Below, one piece after another: positions 19,836 to 32,089 of a stretch of 64,000 nucleotides of DNA (within the stretch, counting starts at the first letter, position 1; each line of letters starts with the position of its first letter). The notes under the pieces were generated by a model. That model did not search any database. It was not told the origin of the DNA and saw only the letters and a list, made by a program, of their open reading frames with translations. The translations under genes were made by a program, and so were the position numbers. Origin of the DNA: Ariolimax columbianus (Eukaryota; Mollusca; Gastropoda; Stylommatophora; Arionidae); assembly GCA_036924085.1 (NCBI GenBank), contig JAVGWX010000025.1:31197921-31261920 (forward strand), written 5' to 3'.

Positions 19836-21187
19836 TAGACAGTGTGCAATGACGTTGATTCTTCGACTAAACTAAACTAAATTTTCATACACGTATCACA
19901 ACAAATACATAGCTGTCACCAAGACCTCCTCCCAGACATATAATGCAAATGTACCTAGGTTATGCCCGATCAGTTATGGACATAGCAAACAACAATGAGC
20001 AAAACAAACCAGAAGAAATTCTGGAAAATAGACAGTGTGCAATGACGTTGATTCTTCGACTAAACTAAACTAAATTTTCATACACGTATCACGACAAATA
20101 CATAGCTGTCACCAAGACCTCCTCCCAGACATATAATGCAAATGTACCTAGGTTATGCCCGATCAGTTATGGACATAGCAAACAACAATGAGCAAAACAA
20201 ACCAGAAGAAATTCTGGAAAATAGACAGTGTGCAATGACGTTGATTCTTCGACTAAACTAAACTAAATTTTCATACACGTATCACGACAAATACATAGCT
20301 GTCACCAAGACCTCCTCCCAGACATATAATGCAAATGTACCTAGGTTATGCCCGATCAGTTATGGACATAGCAAACAACAATGAGCAAAACAAACCAGAA
20401 GAAATTCTGGAAAATAGACAGTGTGCAATGACGTTGATTCTTCGACTAAACTAAACTAAATTTTCATACACGCATCACGACAAATACATAGCTGTCACCA
20501 AGACCTCCTCCCAGACATATAATGCAAATGTACCTAGGTTATGCCCGATCAGTTATGGACATAGCAAACAACAATGAGCAAAACAAACCAGAAGAAATTC
20601 TGGAAAATAGACAGTGTGCAATGACGTTGATTCTTCGACTAAACTAAACTAAATTTTCATACACGCATCACGACAAATACATAGCTGTCACCAAGACCTC
20701 CTCCCAGACATATAATGCAAATGTACCTAGGTTATGCCCGATCAGTTATGGACATAGCAAACAACAATGAGCAAAACAAACCAGAAGAAATTCTGGAAAA
20801 TAGACAGTGTGCAATGACGTTGATTCTTCGACTAAACTAAACTAAATTTTCATACACGTATCACGACAAATACATAGCTGTCACCAAGACCTCCTCCCAG
20901 ACATATAATGCAAATGTACCTAGGCTATGCCCGATCAGTTATGGACATAGCAAACAACAATGAGCAAAACAAACCAGAAGAAATTCTGGAAAATAGACAG
21001 TGTGCAATGACGTTGATTCTTCGACTAAACTAAACTAAATTTTCATACACGTATCACGACAAATACATAGCTGTCCCCAAGACCTCCTCCCAGACATATA
21101 ATGCAAATGTACCTAGGTTATGCCCGATCAGTTATGGACATAGCAAACCACAATGAGCAAAACAAACCAGAAGAAATTCTGGAAAAT
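19836..21187 (+). repeat. Tandem array, seven units of 193 bp
   Basis: The marker AGTGTGCAATGACG occurs at 19841, 20034, 20227, 20420, 20613, 20806 and 20999, exactly 193 bp apart, with only a few substitutions between units (for example GTATCAC or GCATCAC). Each unit contains GACTAAACTAAACTAAA and a coding-like end (EQNKPEEILEN) similar to KDKPEENIKEN of the LINE copy at 53250. The sequence after the last unit continues this reading (LKSSSQVYMWEQK), so the array arose by local amplification of SINE and LINE sequence. Confidence 0.95.
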
Positions 21188-21840
21188 CTCAAATCAAGCT
21201 CCCAGGTGTATATGTGGGAGCAGAAGATGCCCACCAACAGCTGTCATTTATTCACCTATGGCGTAAACGTTCATTACAAGAGGCTACAGAACTATATAGA
21301 AAAGTGAGACAAGGACACTAAATTGGACAGCTGCTCAAAAATTGGAAAACAATTATCAGGATAAAACAAAAAGTCTACATTACAAATAGCAGTAACCTTT
21401 GTGGAACAAAATCATCTCAAACAAATAGATGCCACTTCATTCCATATCTAAGGATGTTAAGTTACACACGTCAGACCAGTGTGCACCATACTAAGATCTC
21501 TAACTCACATCGATGTCGTGCATCTGGAAATATAGATGTACTATATCAGCCTGGCCAATAAAGGGGTGATGGTCACTGTGATTTCTGTAGTGGTAGCTTA
21601 AGATTCAATCAAGTGTTGACTCCACAATGAAGGTTGGCTGTAATGTATCTCCAATATTCTCTATCTCTCACTCTGGTGATACACGTAGAACTTAGATCTT
21701 TTGATGCTATCCTCTTACTTCTAGCACTGGCTACCTATTGCTCAACTGCCTTCAACCATTCACACTAGCATATATTTTACAAGAATGCCTTGTCTTTTCA
21801 ATAAAAAAATTTTTTTTGAAACTGTCATACAACATTTTTC
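21188..21840. other. No recognisable gene
   Basis: Follows the satellite. The first 120 bp continue its open frame to a stop at 21307; the rest is unassigned. Confidence 0.4.
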
Positions 21841-21841
21841 C

Positions 21842-22050
21842 AATTGCTGGGGTAGTCGAGGGGTTTTAAAGGCTGAGGACTACAGGCCGCTACGCCACTG
21901 CTGTCGCCATGTCGTGTGCTGGCTGTGTTTGTTTATTTCACTCCCAACAGAAAAACAATTACAATATATGTCATACCGGGGATTCGAATCGCTGCCCTCC
22001 TTGTCGGCAGGCAGGCCTCGAAACCATTCGGCCACACGCTCCTCGTCTTT
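21842..22050 (-). mobile_element. tRNA-like SINE, single copy in the window
   Basis: On the minus strand, TGGCCGAATGGTTTCGAGGC (A box) and GATTCGAATCCC (B box) lie about 35 bp apart, similar to a tRNA-Ser/Leu head, and are followed by about 140 bp that ends in a CGACTACCCC block. No second copy is present here to define its ends. Confidence 0.5.
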
Positions 22051-22354
22051 TCAATTTGGCCAAAAAATAAAATGTTACTTTTTATGTCTTTCTAAAGTTC
22101 TTTTTTCAGCTTCAGTTTCTCCGGGACCTTTACGTTTGTTAACTTTTGTTTCCCTGAAATGAGAACCACTTTCCTGTACATCCACATTTCCGGAAATTGT
22201 ATTCTTTCCTCTGCTTTTTCATTGTCAAATGTCCACGTCATGCTGTAGTGTTGAGTACATATAACACTTGATTAATCCTATTTTTGGAAAAAGCTATCGA
22301 GGGGAGAATGTACCTCTTCAATACCGATACGAACATATCTGACCGTGATGGGAT

Positions 22355-24115
22355 GAGGGGGTTGTGTCACAGGACATGAGAGATGCCAATATCATCGACT
22401 TTACAAGGAAAAGGGAGATATAGGAGACTGCAACAATTACAGGGACATATCGCCCTTCAACACCGTAGGCAAAGTGTATGCTCGCATCATCCTGAGTAGG
22501 TTATGAAAGCTGGCCAACAGAGTGCATTCGAAGTCTCAGAAAGGTCCACAGTTGATATTGTCTTTTCACTGAGACAATCGCAAGAGAAATACAGAGAACA
22601 ACACAGACTGCTGTTTCTTACCTTCATTGACCTCACCAAGGCATTCGACCTGGTAAACAGAGAGGGTCTTTTTAATGTAATGTCTAAAGTTGGCTGCCCA
22701 CATAAACAACTGAGCATGATTAGATATATTCATGTGGGCATAAAAGGTACAGTGCTGCATGACTGTCAGTAATCTGAGGCCTTCAACATTAACTGCGGAG
22801 TTAAACAAGATTATATCCTGGATCCGACTCTATTCTGCATTTTCCTTGTCACAAAGGGGTCTTTCTACATACTAGTTAAGATGGGAAACTATTCAATCAA
22901 ACCAAACTGCGAGCAAAAAGTAAGAGAAGGTAGAGTGTCATTCAGGATATGCTCTTCACAGACGATGCTGCCCTGTTCGCCCACAAGAAAGCCGAATTAC
23001 ATATCCTCATTAATAGGTTGGCAAAATCCTGTAATCTGTTTGAACTTACCATCAGCGTACAAATGACAAAAGTGAAGGCTCAGGATGCAGATCAACCAGA
23101 CATTGTCTTAAACTATTAAAATCTGAAGGTAGTAAATCACTTAAACTACCTCGGATCTATCATCACTGACAACCTTTCACTGGACGCAGAGCTGGATCTA
23201 TCATCACCGACAACCTTTCACTGGACGCAGAGCTGGATCTATCATCACCGACAACCTTTCACTGGACGCAGAGCTGGATCTATCATCACCGACAACCTTT
23301 CACTGGACGCAGAGCTGGATCTATCATCACCGACAACCTTTCACTGGACGCAGACCTGGATCTATCATCACCGACAACCTTTCACTGGACGCAGAGCTGG
23401 ATCTATCATCACCGACAACCTTTCACTGGACGCAGAGCTGGATCTATCATCACCGACAACCTTTCACTGGACGCAGAGCTGGATCTATCATCACCGACAA
23501 CCTTTCACTGGACGCAGAGCTGGATCTATCATCACCGACAACCTTCCACTGGACGCAGAGCTGCAGAAACGATTAGAAATGACCTCATCAGCACTTACCA
23601 GGCTCTCACAGAGAGTGTGAAATAACAACATGCTGACCATCTCTACAAAGGTTGCTGTGTACGGATCATGTGTGATTAGTACCCTGGTCTATGGCATCGA
23701 AACATGGACTCTGTATGTCACAAGAAAAAAGACTAAATGCTTTTCATATACGCTGCCTGATACACATACTTAGAATTTCATGCAGTGACAGAGTGACTAA
23801 CAACGAAGTGTTGAACTGTGCAAAGGTTGTCAGTCTAGTTACGATCCTATGCCAGCGCCGCTTGCGGTGGCTTGTTCACGTGTGCAGAATGGAGGATGGG
23901 CGAATACCAAAAGATATCATTTACGGAGAGCTAACCACGGACAAGCTTAAAAAAAGGTAGACCCTTCCTCCGCTACAAAGATGTTTGCGTGAAACGTGAC
24001 CTGAAGGCGTTGGATATGAACACCTGCAACTGGGAGGAACTTGCTAAAGACAGACCCGCCTGGAGGCAGGCTCTGTGTGTTGGTCTGCAGGCAGGGGAAG
24101 ACAATGTGCGTTAAG
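22355..24115 (+). pseudogene. LINE-III retrotransposon remnant with internal minisatellite
   Basis: Pieces in order: MRDANIIDFTRKR, the finger region (GKVYARIILSRL), FIDLTKAFDLVNREGLFNV near 22625-22675, GVKQDYILDPTLFCIF near 22800, FxDDAALFAHKKAEL near 22960, LNYLGSIITDNLSLD near 23140-23185, then, after the array at 23153-23562, ETWTLYVTRKK, RCLIHILRISCSDRVTN and RRLRWLVHVCRMEDGRIPKDI to about 24110. Many frame changes. Same family as 9380-10975. Confidence 0.88.
23153..23562 (+). repeat. Minisatellite, ten units of 41 bp, inside the LINE-III RT
   Basis: GGATCTATCATCACCGACAA recurs every 41 bp from 23153 to 23522. The unit is the codons for GSIITDNLSLDAEL of the host LINE. Since 41 is not a multiple of three each unit shifts the frame, so the array grew after coding function was lost. 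Confidence 0.95.
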
Positions 24116-24514
24116 ATGCCTACTACAAACGTTTGCGACGAAAGTTAGGCCAATAACTGACTGTCCCCTTTCTAGTGTGTAGTCTATTGTCTCTCGAGAC
24201 TGACATGATGCCAATTAATTTATATTTTAAAGATGCAATCTAGATCTCTAGGTGCGAATATCTTCTTCATTCTGCTGAATGCAAATGTGGCCATACCATT
24301 CTTCTTCAGTTTCCCATTTCCCTCATCGTTTATTGCAGAGAACTGGGCCACCTGCTCCAGTACCCCTCCATTTACAATATGGAAAATTGCGGCTTCTCCT
24401 TTGTACTGCTAATTATCAAAGTTTTCTTTTTGTTTTTAATATTAACGTCTATGTCACTGCGTCCATTGTCTATTGACTTGCCCTACAAGGCCCCTGTAAT
24501 TCATGTCACTTTCA
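24116..24514. other. No recognisable gene
   Basis: Spacer between the LINE-III remnant and a SINE-B; nothing assigned. Confidence 0.4.
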
Positions 24515-24775
24515 TAAGGGGACGGCGTGGCCTAGTGGTTAAGTGGCACGGCTCACAACCCGAAGGTGCTGGGTTCGAACACCATCACAGCACCTGCCGT
24601 TACCCCGGTTGAAGCAAACCCTTAGAAAATGCAGGAGGAAGCAGACCCTTACATAAAATGCATGCCGAAGTCGGATGCACTGGGCCGACAGACGCAAAAT
24701 AAAAACCACAGTGCAACGCACACCGCCTTGGGGATTAGAGAAAATAAGGAGAACGCAAAAAAAACACAACATATT
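24515..24775 (+). mobile_element. SINE-B copy, TSD TCACTTTCA
   Basis: A full-length element with A box TGGCCTAGTGGTTAAGTGG, B box GGTTCGAACACC, central domain and A-rich end. TSD at 24506-24514 and 24776-24784. The right edge of the A tail is ambiguous. Confidence 0.9.
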
Positions 24776-24899
24776 TCACTTTCAACCAACAGTACTGTCA
24801 TCAGTATGCCTGTGTGTATTCTCTCTCCCATCAAGTATACTTATTGTATTTGACATCTTATTATGGATATGAGAGTGAAGAGCCAATTCATCAGCAAAA

Positions 24900-25390
24900 T
24901 CCAGTAGAACTGTTTCTTTTTTATAAATGCTACAAGAACTTTTATTCATCGATGCAGCTAATGTCCATAGTCCTGGTATCTGACACGACAATGTATTGCG
25001 CTTGGTTTGAGTTGAATGTACTTGTATCTAAGTAAATATATATTAACTCTAATGGCGTTTCTGTGTCAAATATTTACGTGTTAATTAATTCTCTGTCACT
25101 GACATTTTTCTTTTTTCCGTTTGACGAAGTTTGACATTTTCTGGACTTTTTTTTCCATTTTTTTTTCCATTTTGCTTGTGTTCAACATTTTCATCTGGCA
25201 TCCCCGTCGATGCATCTTAAACAAGATGGCGACCACATCTGAGCCGTTTGACTCATCGTTGCAAATAAATTAGGGTATCTTGGCGATTTAAACTGGCAGG
25301 CATACATAATAACTTCGCAATTATTCTTAACTTTAAATGAGTAAGTTTTCATTTTAAGCTCATTACTTAAGGGAAGGCATTTAGTGCCAA
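24900..25390 (+). promoter_or_regulatory. Candidate 5' end of zinc-finger unit 2
   Basis: Aligns with 58500-58920 upstream of the unit 3 first coding exon, in the same order relative to other shared blocks. The best conserved part is around AAACAAGATGGCG (ATG at 25226), a sequence like the YY1-type element often found just downstream of animal transcription starts. An ORF from that ATG stops after 15 codons and does not join in frame to exon A, so I read this as promoter and non-coding first exon. The exact start and donor cannot be fixed; a donor near 25275 (GGTATC) is possible. Confidence 0.4.
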
Positions 25391-25755
25391 GTCGCTCGCG
25401 TCAGGGTCAGGTTAAAAAAAGTTACCCATCCGTCGCAAGCAATGATGGCGACGACTTGACGTCATCAGACGTTGTTTTTTTTTGTCTCGATATAACTTGC
25501 GCTGTATTTGGATTATCATTATTGTGAGGAGAAACTTCACTGGTTATCAACCTCATTCTCGATCTACCGTGGGCCAGTGGCAAAACGATCAGTTTAGACG
25601 ACCGGTAACTCAGGATGCAGGCAATCTCAGATCTGGGAATAAAGTGGGAACGCTTGAAACGAGCGCCCACCGTTTCCGTTCATCGCTTTACTAATCTAGT
25701 GCCTTACCTCTTGACGTTAGTTACATCAGGGTTAGATAAAACACGTTATGATGGC
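25391..25755. repeat. Inserted segment absent from unit 3
   Basis: Unit 3 goes directly from GCATTTAATAATAC to GGCCAAGGCCCCAC, whereas unit 2 has about 360 bp between. It contains CGTCGCAAGCAATGATGG, similar to a LINE 3' end (compare ATCGCAAGCGATGATGG at 56385), and a GGGCCAGTGGCAAAACGA block like Repeat-F. Probably an old composite insertion. Confidence 0.4.
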
Positions 25756-26274
25756 ACTAATTTAATGACCAAGGCCCCACAACTACGTCCACACTTTTCA
25801 CCTGAAAACAGGCTATGGTACAGCAGCCTGGCCCTGACCTTTGATTGTGAGGTTAGACACATGGTGAGAATCCAGGTCAACCTTCAACACTGCCTGGTTT
25901 TGTTAGAATGACTACACGCGGCAACAACCTGCAAACACAGAAAATTCATCTGGAGCAAAGAACTATGTAGGAATATTCACTTCAGAAACAACAAGGAAGT
26001 TCATAAGAAGTTGAGGAAGAGGGTTTGGATTAGTTTCTGTTCTCTTTTATAATGTATTGAAATAATTTGAATCAATGATTTTTCGAGGTGGAATCAGATC
26101 GTTCCCTCACTGCCCTTGTCTTCCCTTAGTTTAATGCTTCAGAGATATGTTCCCTATTTACAGTTGGATAGACATAATTATCAAATTAAGTATATAAGAG
26201 ATTGCATGACTTTTTCAACAAAGATATTGTGCCTGCAGTGGTTTGACGAGGTTAGAAACTTGTCCATGGGAACA
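25756..26274. other. Intron or 5' flank of unit 2
   Basis: Starts with a short block shared with unit 3 (CCAAGGCCCCAC) and then shows no further assigned feature. Confidence 0.35.
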
Positions 26275-26420
26275 GAAAATGTTCAACTCTAATTACTAAT
26301 GTGGATCCCAGGGAAGAAGGAATAGTCGAAATATAACCATTCAAGCATATAGTAAAAGCTGACCTGGCATGGACTAAACAATCTCTTCATGTAAAACAAT
26401 GCTACAGAAACCAGCAAAAG
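26275..26420 (+). repeat. Unclassified dispersed repeat (pair with 40530-40670)
   Basis: The sequence from GTTCAACTCTAATT to TGCTACAGAAACCAGC recurs at 40530-40670 with scattered differences. No coding motif. It lies in a different intron there, so it is a dispersed repeat and not part of the gene duplication. Confidence 0.6.
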
Positions 26421-26639
26421 CTTTTTGGTGAACTTTTGAATGGAAGAGTGCCTGTAGGTGGACAAATGATATGATACAAAGATATCCGCAAGACCTCAAC
26501 ATTATATAGAGATGTAGAGACATTAGAGGAAACACTAAAAAGCACGTTGGAGAGCAAGTAAAAGAAAATGTAATCAAATATCTAAGACCTGCACTTGCCA
26601 CAGTAAAGTGTGCCTTTATGAAATATGGAAGATCGGCCA

Positions 26640-27079
26640 AGAAAAAAGCTGTCAAATGAGACTTTTACCTGTTTAAAACTATCTGTAAAGACAAAAATAG
26701 CCATATATATATATAGAATCTTTCTTTATCTCAACAACATAGCAGCATTATTCATCTACCTTGTTTATTCCTGTTCCTCCAAATTAGAGAGGAAAGAAAA
26801 GGCCCATTGCATCATACCTGGCATTTTGTAAAAGGTGTGTATGAGTCATTGTCATCCTGTTTAGCAGATTTTATTTTTGATGTCATGTAGTCAAAGATTG
26901 TTTAAATTCATTCCAAATCTTTTAACCTGGATTGCCATGCTGGACCAAGAGCTTTACTCAATTCATCTCATTTGTGGGTGCAATCATGTGGACACTTATA
27001 GTTGTAGGGCCACTAGAACATCACCTTTTGTCAAACTTGTGGAGTGTGTAGCATAGTTGACCATGAGCTGGTTTGCTAA
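26640..27079 (+). other. Unit 2 intron, paralogous to 59870-60200
   Basis: Shares TTAGAGAGGAAAGAAAA, GTTTAAATTCATTCCA, ATCTCATTTGTGGG and CACTTATAGTTGTAGGGCC with unit 3. The shared stretch contains LINE-derived sequence on the minus strand. Confidence 0.65.
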
Positions 27080-27340
27080 GACTGGGTTACACTGCGCCAC
27101 GGTTCGAAATCATGGATAAACAGAAAAAAAATCAAGCAAGGTTTGTTGTTGGTACGACCACTCCTCCAGACGACCCAGCTGTAAATGGGTACTGGAAGTA
27201 TGAGTTGGGGAAGGTATAAACAGCAAGGAAGGGAACTATCCACCCCACTTCGCATAAGCTGCGGCTTAGTCCATGAAGAGTTAACTTCATCACTGATGGT
27301 ACCCACCTTAACCTTTTTAATGTCAAGCATGCATACTACA
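27080..27340 (+). mobile_element. SINE-C copy
   Basis: It has a B-box-like GGTTCGAAATC, then GACCCAGCTGTAAATGGG, AACAGCAAGGAAGGG and CCACCCCACTTCGC. Unit 3 lacks it at the equivalent point near 60170-60190. Confidence 0.65.
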
Positions 27341-27439
27341 GTGCCCTGGTTTACAAAACAATATGGCCCTAACACCAAATTTCCAATGCGCTGCATGGCG
27401 TGACAGGATCTTTACTTTTTTTTTCTTTTTATGCATGCT

Positions 27440-27659
27440 ACAGACTTGGGCCATGTGTACTTCCTGAACATGTGATCAATGACATCATTAATTGAGGTTT
27501 GGCATCCTATTTTGGTGTTGTGAATTCAGTCTCTTAGATTGACTGTCAATGTTCTTCATCCCATTGCCCTTTGAGTAAATGAAGATGTCTCTGTGCTGAT
27601 TTACATATGTTTCAAACCACAGCCATATACCATAGCTGGAATAGCCGTGGTGCTAGAAG
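27440..27659 (-). pseudogene. LINE RT remnant (VIEYG-type motif), unit 2 copy
   Basis: Aligns with 60225-60445, where the minus strand reads YNTMANPVIEYGFVVWNRCK, a conserved block of the non-LTR RT thumb region. This copy has the same segment with more changes. Present in both units, hence older than their duplication. Confidence 0.6.
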
Positions 27660-27924
27660 GTTTTTTTTCCTTTTTCTTATGCGTTCGCCTTATTTCTCTA
27701 ATCCCCAAGGCGGTGTGCGTTGTACTGCGGTTTTTATTTTGCGCCTATCGGCCCAGTGCATCCGACGTGAGCACATATTTTATGTAAGGGTCTGCTTCCT
27801 CCTGCATTTTCTAAGGGTTTGCTTCCCCTGGGTAACGGCCGGTGCTGTGATGGGGATCGAACCCAGTACCTTCAGAGGTTGTGAGCCGTGCCACTTAACC
27901 ACTAGGCCACGCCGTCCCCTTGGG
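27660..27924 (-). mobile_element. SINE-B copy, TSD GCTAGAAG
   Basis: Full-length on the minus strand with the poly(T) side at the left. TSD at 27652-27659 and 27925-27932. It is absent from unit 3, where a tandem repeat occupies the corresponding place. Confidence 0.88.
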
Positions 27925-28379
27925 GCTAGAAGTGACCTCATAATGTGTAATGAAGTGTTACAGAAACTACCACTGTTCCTAGTTCTTAGTTGACCTGTAC
28001 TTCTACAGAGACAGATGCCCACGTGCAGGCCCCAACTTTGGTTTGAGCTGGATGTAGTCGGGAGAAGGGTTTCCTGTTTATTGGGCTAGGCTCAAGCAGC
28101 GTAATACTCCACTGTGTTGGGACAAGCGCTTACGGAGGGTGGTTAACCGATGTGCAAGTTCACAATAGAAGCAAAGAATACCCGCAGCCTGTTAGGCGCC
28201 ATCTATGCTGCTCTAAACAAACCACCTAACCATGGCCAGTGTTATGCCATGTCACACAGTTAGTCACCTTTTACGACATGCTCTCTGTGAGGCAGTGGTG
28301 CTTTTCTTGTCCTTGTCATACACAAAGACCACGACTGACCACCACTATAAAAATACATAAGTCCTCTGGCACAGGCTTT

Positions 28380-28746
28380 GGGAAAGTAGGTTAGTGAATA
28401 CCTACTCCCAAGATCCTTTATGTAGAGCTAAAAATAGGATGATGATGGACTTCCATAACTGGACAGCCTGAGAGTGAAGGAGGATGGAGAAATATAACTA
28501 GCAATATTAGTATCCACATCACCTGTCTTACCAGGCATCTAAAGGGGAGTAAAGAATAGTTGCACTGTAACCTGCCAATCATGTCATAACAGGTAACTAA
28601 GGAAGGTTGGGCATAGAGCTAGCTAACTGATCCTACAGAAACTTAAGCCTACAAAAACTCAAATAGATATTGGCTGTCATCAACATTTGTATTTGTTGAA
28701 GATCTGTGGTCCACAGTGAGCTGAAGAGGTTTTCATTCTCATGCAG
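28380..28746 (+). other. Unit 2 intron upstream of exon A, paralogous to 60925-61300
   Basis: Shared blocks include GAACTAAAAATA-like sequence, AGAAATATAACTAGCAATA, AGTATCCACATCACCTG and CCACAGTGAGCTGAA. Ends in the acceptor TTCTCATGCAG at 28746. Confidence 0.7.
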
Positions 28747-28795
28747 GTCTGAGAATGGACTCTGGTATCTTTGAACTGGAACAAGAAGACACAAG
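28747..28795 (+). CDS. Zinc-finger gene unit 2, first coding exon (exon A)
   Basis: 49-bp exon between the acceptor CATGCAG and the donor GTATGTG. Translation probably starts at the ATG at 28755 (MDSGIFELEQED), leaving two bases (AG) at the 3' end. These join the T at 34597 to give Ser, so phase 2 is satisfied. The unit 3 counterpart at 61777-61825 is identical in length and frame with only three differences, one of which changes LKQE (a SUMOylation-like motif in unit 3) to LEQE here. The start is inferred from the first in-frame ATG and from the total coding length (2115 bases over four exons) being a multiple of three. Confidence 0.75.
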
Positions 28796-28875
28796 GTATG
28801 TGTACATGTGTGGTGCTTATTAGCCAAATCAGAAAGATTGTTGTCGTGTAAGGTGTGATAATGACTATTAGCTAT

Positions 28876-29925
28876 GCTAAATGTCAGTGGATGTCATTTA
28901 TCTAGATTTTGCAAAGGCCTTTGATAGGGTACCTGATCAAAGATTGTTCTGGAAGTCAAAATCTTATCGAATAGTTGCCAATTGGGTAAAAAAATTAGTA
29001 AACCGAAAGAAGGCAGAGAGTGGGCATAACTAAGGAGTACACTGAGTGGTGTCATGTAAAAAGTGGAGTGTCACAATGCTTGGTTGTGGGACCAACTTTG
29101 TTCTTAAGTATATATAAAGGTCGGATTTAGATAAAATTCGGGAATGGTCTGAGAGCTGACAAATGGAGTTTAATGCAGATAAATGTACAGTTATCCACGT
29201 GGTTAGAGCCAATATGGAACATAATTACAGAATGGGAGAGAACAATATTAGAAAGATAGATAAGGAAAGGGACCTAGGGATTATAATAGATCATACAGGT
29301 AAGGTGAGTGAGCAAGTTCAGGTAGCAGTGAAAAAGGCAAATGCAATGTGAGGTATGATGAAAAGTAATATTAAACATAGGAGCAAGGAAGTGATAGTCA
29401 AACTGTATAAAGCTTTAGTTAGACCTAGATTGGAGTACTGTGTACAGGTGTGGAGTCCTTATCATAGAGGGGAGATAAACATACTGAAAAGAATACAAAA
29501 AAGAGCAGCAAAGCTGATAGTGGGATTACAGTTATGAGGAAAGACTCAGAAAAACCGGCCTATAGCGTCTAGAAAAGGAAAGGATTCGAGGTGACTTAAT
29601 TCAGGTTTATAAGATAATCAAAGGAAAGGATAAATTAAAATATAAAACGTTTTTCAAAATACAACTCCTTACAATAACACGAGGGCATAGCTACAAACTA
29701 ACTAAAGAACGGTCCAGATTAGATATTAGGAAATATTTTTTTAGTTAGAGAGTGGTGTCTGCTTTGAATGCATTGCCACAGGAAGTAGTAGAGGCAGGGA
29801 CAGTTAATGCATTTAAGAATAGATTATATGCACATAGTTTTAAGAGAAAGGAAATGTGACGTAAATGAAACTGGTTGTATACAAACTCTGCAGAGTATTC
29901 TAAACCAGTATAAAGAAGTTAGTTA
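28876..29925 (+). pseudogene. LINE-II (CR1/L2-like) degenerate copy
   Basis: From 28876 (VIYLDFAKAFDRVPDQRLF) through a broken palm region, then FNADKCTVIHVV near 29170, NYRMGENNIRK, ERDLGIIIDHTGKVS, VRPRLEYCVQVWSPYH, RGDLIQVYKIIKG and RLDIRKYFFS to the 3' UTR GGTTGTATACAAACTCTG at about 29875-29895. The block encoding the catalytic FADD is missing (compare 12340). Several stops and frameshifts. Confidence 0.9.
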
Positions 29926-29929
29926 GTCT

Positions 29930-31870
29930 ACTTTCCACTTGTACAGTTGATCGTGGCAGGGAGCTTGAGTCGTCTATCCTGTGCCAAGTACTTTGCATCA
30001 GTGAGCCTGTGTCTCTTCACAACCACTCTAATGTCATCTATCCATCTGCCCCACTGCCACCCCCTTGCCCTGTAGCCAGATTTACCAGCGCTGCAAGACA
30101 TCAGTGGAAGTTAATGAGGGTGCATTCTCATGAGATGACCAAACCAACTTATTTTCTGCCTGGAAATGTATTCGACACAAGGCGTTCTGCCGACCATACT
30201 GTGAATGTTGTCGTTCTGCATTCTGTATCTCCTGGTAACACTGATGACCTTCCTCAACACTTCATTTCATGCGTAAAAATTATGCTCTTACGTGTCCTTG
30301 ACAGAGGCCATTTTTGGCACTTGCAGCACAGAATCGGTATAAATATAATGTTCATCAGCTGTTGTTTTGTTGGCAAAATAATATTTGGGTGCCTAAGTAG
30401 TGACGACAGCTGATAAGTCACCGCAGGTGCTTTCTGACACCTAGCATAAATTTTCCTGTCGATCCTACTGTCTGCCAAAAAGATACTGCCAAAATACTTG
30501 ATCTCATAGGCCCGTTGAAGAGCAATATCATTTACACTTAACTTGAGTGGCCCGGGTAAATTACTGATCATCATAGTTTCTGTTTTGTTCTCGCTAATTC
30601 GCATATTATATTTAGCACAGGTAGTAGCAAGCCCATTCAAGTGGTTTTGCAGTTTATTTTCATAGTCGTACAGAAAACACTGATCACCTGCAAAAAGTAA
30701 TTTGTGTATTGAGTTTTGTTCTACTTCAGATGTCTCAATTTCTTCTTTGTACGCAGAGATGTCTCAATTTGACTTGTCTCTGATGCGATTTTGTCCACGT
30801 AGATGTTAAATAACAGAGGAGAAGGCCACACCCTTGCCTCACACCATTAGTGATTTCATAAGCATCTGTGACAGCATCAGTCATTCTGACGATGTTTGTA
30901 CTCAAACAATACAATGCTCTAACATTATCAAGAAGCTGGCCTTGTACACTATATAATCTTCCAAAGTTTAATCCTGTCTACCCTATCAAATCTTTTTTCC
31001 TGATCAGTGAAAGCAACACAGATTTTTGTTGCATTCTATTGATCTTTTGCTTATTAGCCTCAAGGGGAACAAGGCGTCCGTGCAACTCATACCTCAGCGG
31101 AATCTAAATTCAGCTCTGGATAGTTGAGGTTCAACAATAGGTCTTATTCTATGTTCCAGGATCTTTGCATACATTTTACCAGTGTGGCTAAGTAGCGATA
31201 TGCCTTTGTACATGTCAGTTTCTTTTGTCGCCCTTTCTCTTCCAAATTGGAACAATTATAGCTTGCTGCCAATCGTATACACGTCTGTCGTTCCACGCCT
31301 TTGTGAAGAGCCTATGTAGCCCTGTTGCCCCACATGCAATAGTTGTCTCCATCCATGCATGGTTACTTTTTCCTGGGGCTATTCTTTATAACTTGCTCTA
31401 TTTCTTGAATCATTATGTCGGGTTCGGTATGATCTGGGTTGCAAGGTAGAAAAACTGAAACCCCTGTGGAGGTAGTAGGGTTGAAAATTTCTTGAAACTA
31501 TCTCTTCCGCTGAGCTCATTAAATATAGAAAAGCTGTACTTGTCATTGATGGCTGTAGTAGGAATGAAGCACTCGTCTCTAAATCGCATCGCTTTCATTC
31601 TTTTGAAGTAGTCTCTTGGACGATTTTGACGAAAGGAAGTGAGTAGCTCGCCATAATGTTTCCAAGATTCTTCTCTGGCGTGTTTTATTACCTTGTTGGC
31701 GCTTCATCTTGCTATCTAGTTGACGATGTAGTCATCTTGCTTCTTGGAGCTCAACCAGCACTTGTAAGCTTTCTTTTAAGACTGTATAGCCGTCCTTACC
31801 ACATCACTCCACCAAGCTGTTTGCTTCTAATCTTTTTCGTGACGTAAGTTCTTTGTTCCACAGTACTCAT
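29930..31870 (-). pseudogene. LINE-III-type retrotransposon remnant
   Basis: Minus-strand pieces in order: DWQQAIIVPIWKRK near 31270, a palm region with NGVRQGC near 30840, a lost catalytic motif, NGLATTCAKYNMRISENKTE near 30600, YEIKYFGSIFLADSRIDRKI near 30480, QKISWFGHLMRM near 30145 and KYLAQDRRLKLP near 29990. Extensive decay; its RT differs from the copies at 9380 and 22355, so it is another lineage. Confidence 0.75.
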
Positions 31871-32089
31871 AAAGCACAGTCGTCAAAGCTGCTTTAAAGA
31901 TAGCCCATTCACTGTTTATGGCCTTACGTTTTTCTGTGTGTCATAAAGACATTTGTAACTTCTTGACATACACTGTTTCGAACAGATTTCTCCCCTAACT
32001 TTTGAAGGTTGTTACTAAAACTAGTTTGACTGGTCGATGGTCACTATCCATACAGATGTTGGGAATAACCCTAGAATCTGTTATGTACT

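Noticed and set aside
25226..25273. Translation start of unit 2 at the AAGATGGCG block
   Set aside because: The frame stops after 15 codons, does not join exon A in phase and is not conserved in unit 3 beyond the first codons.
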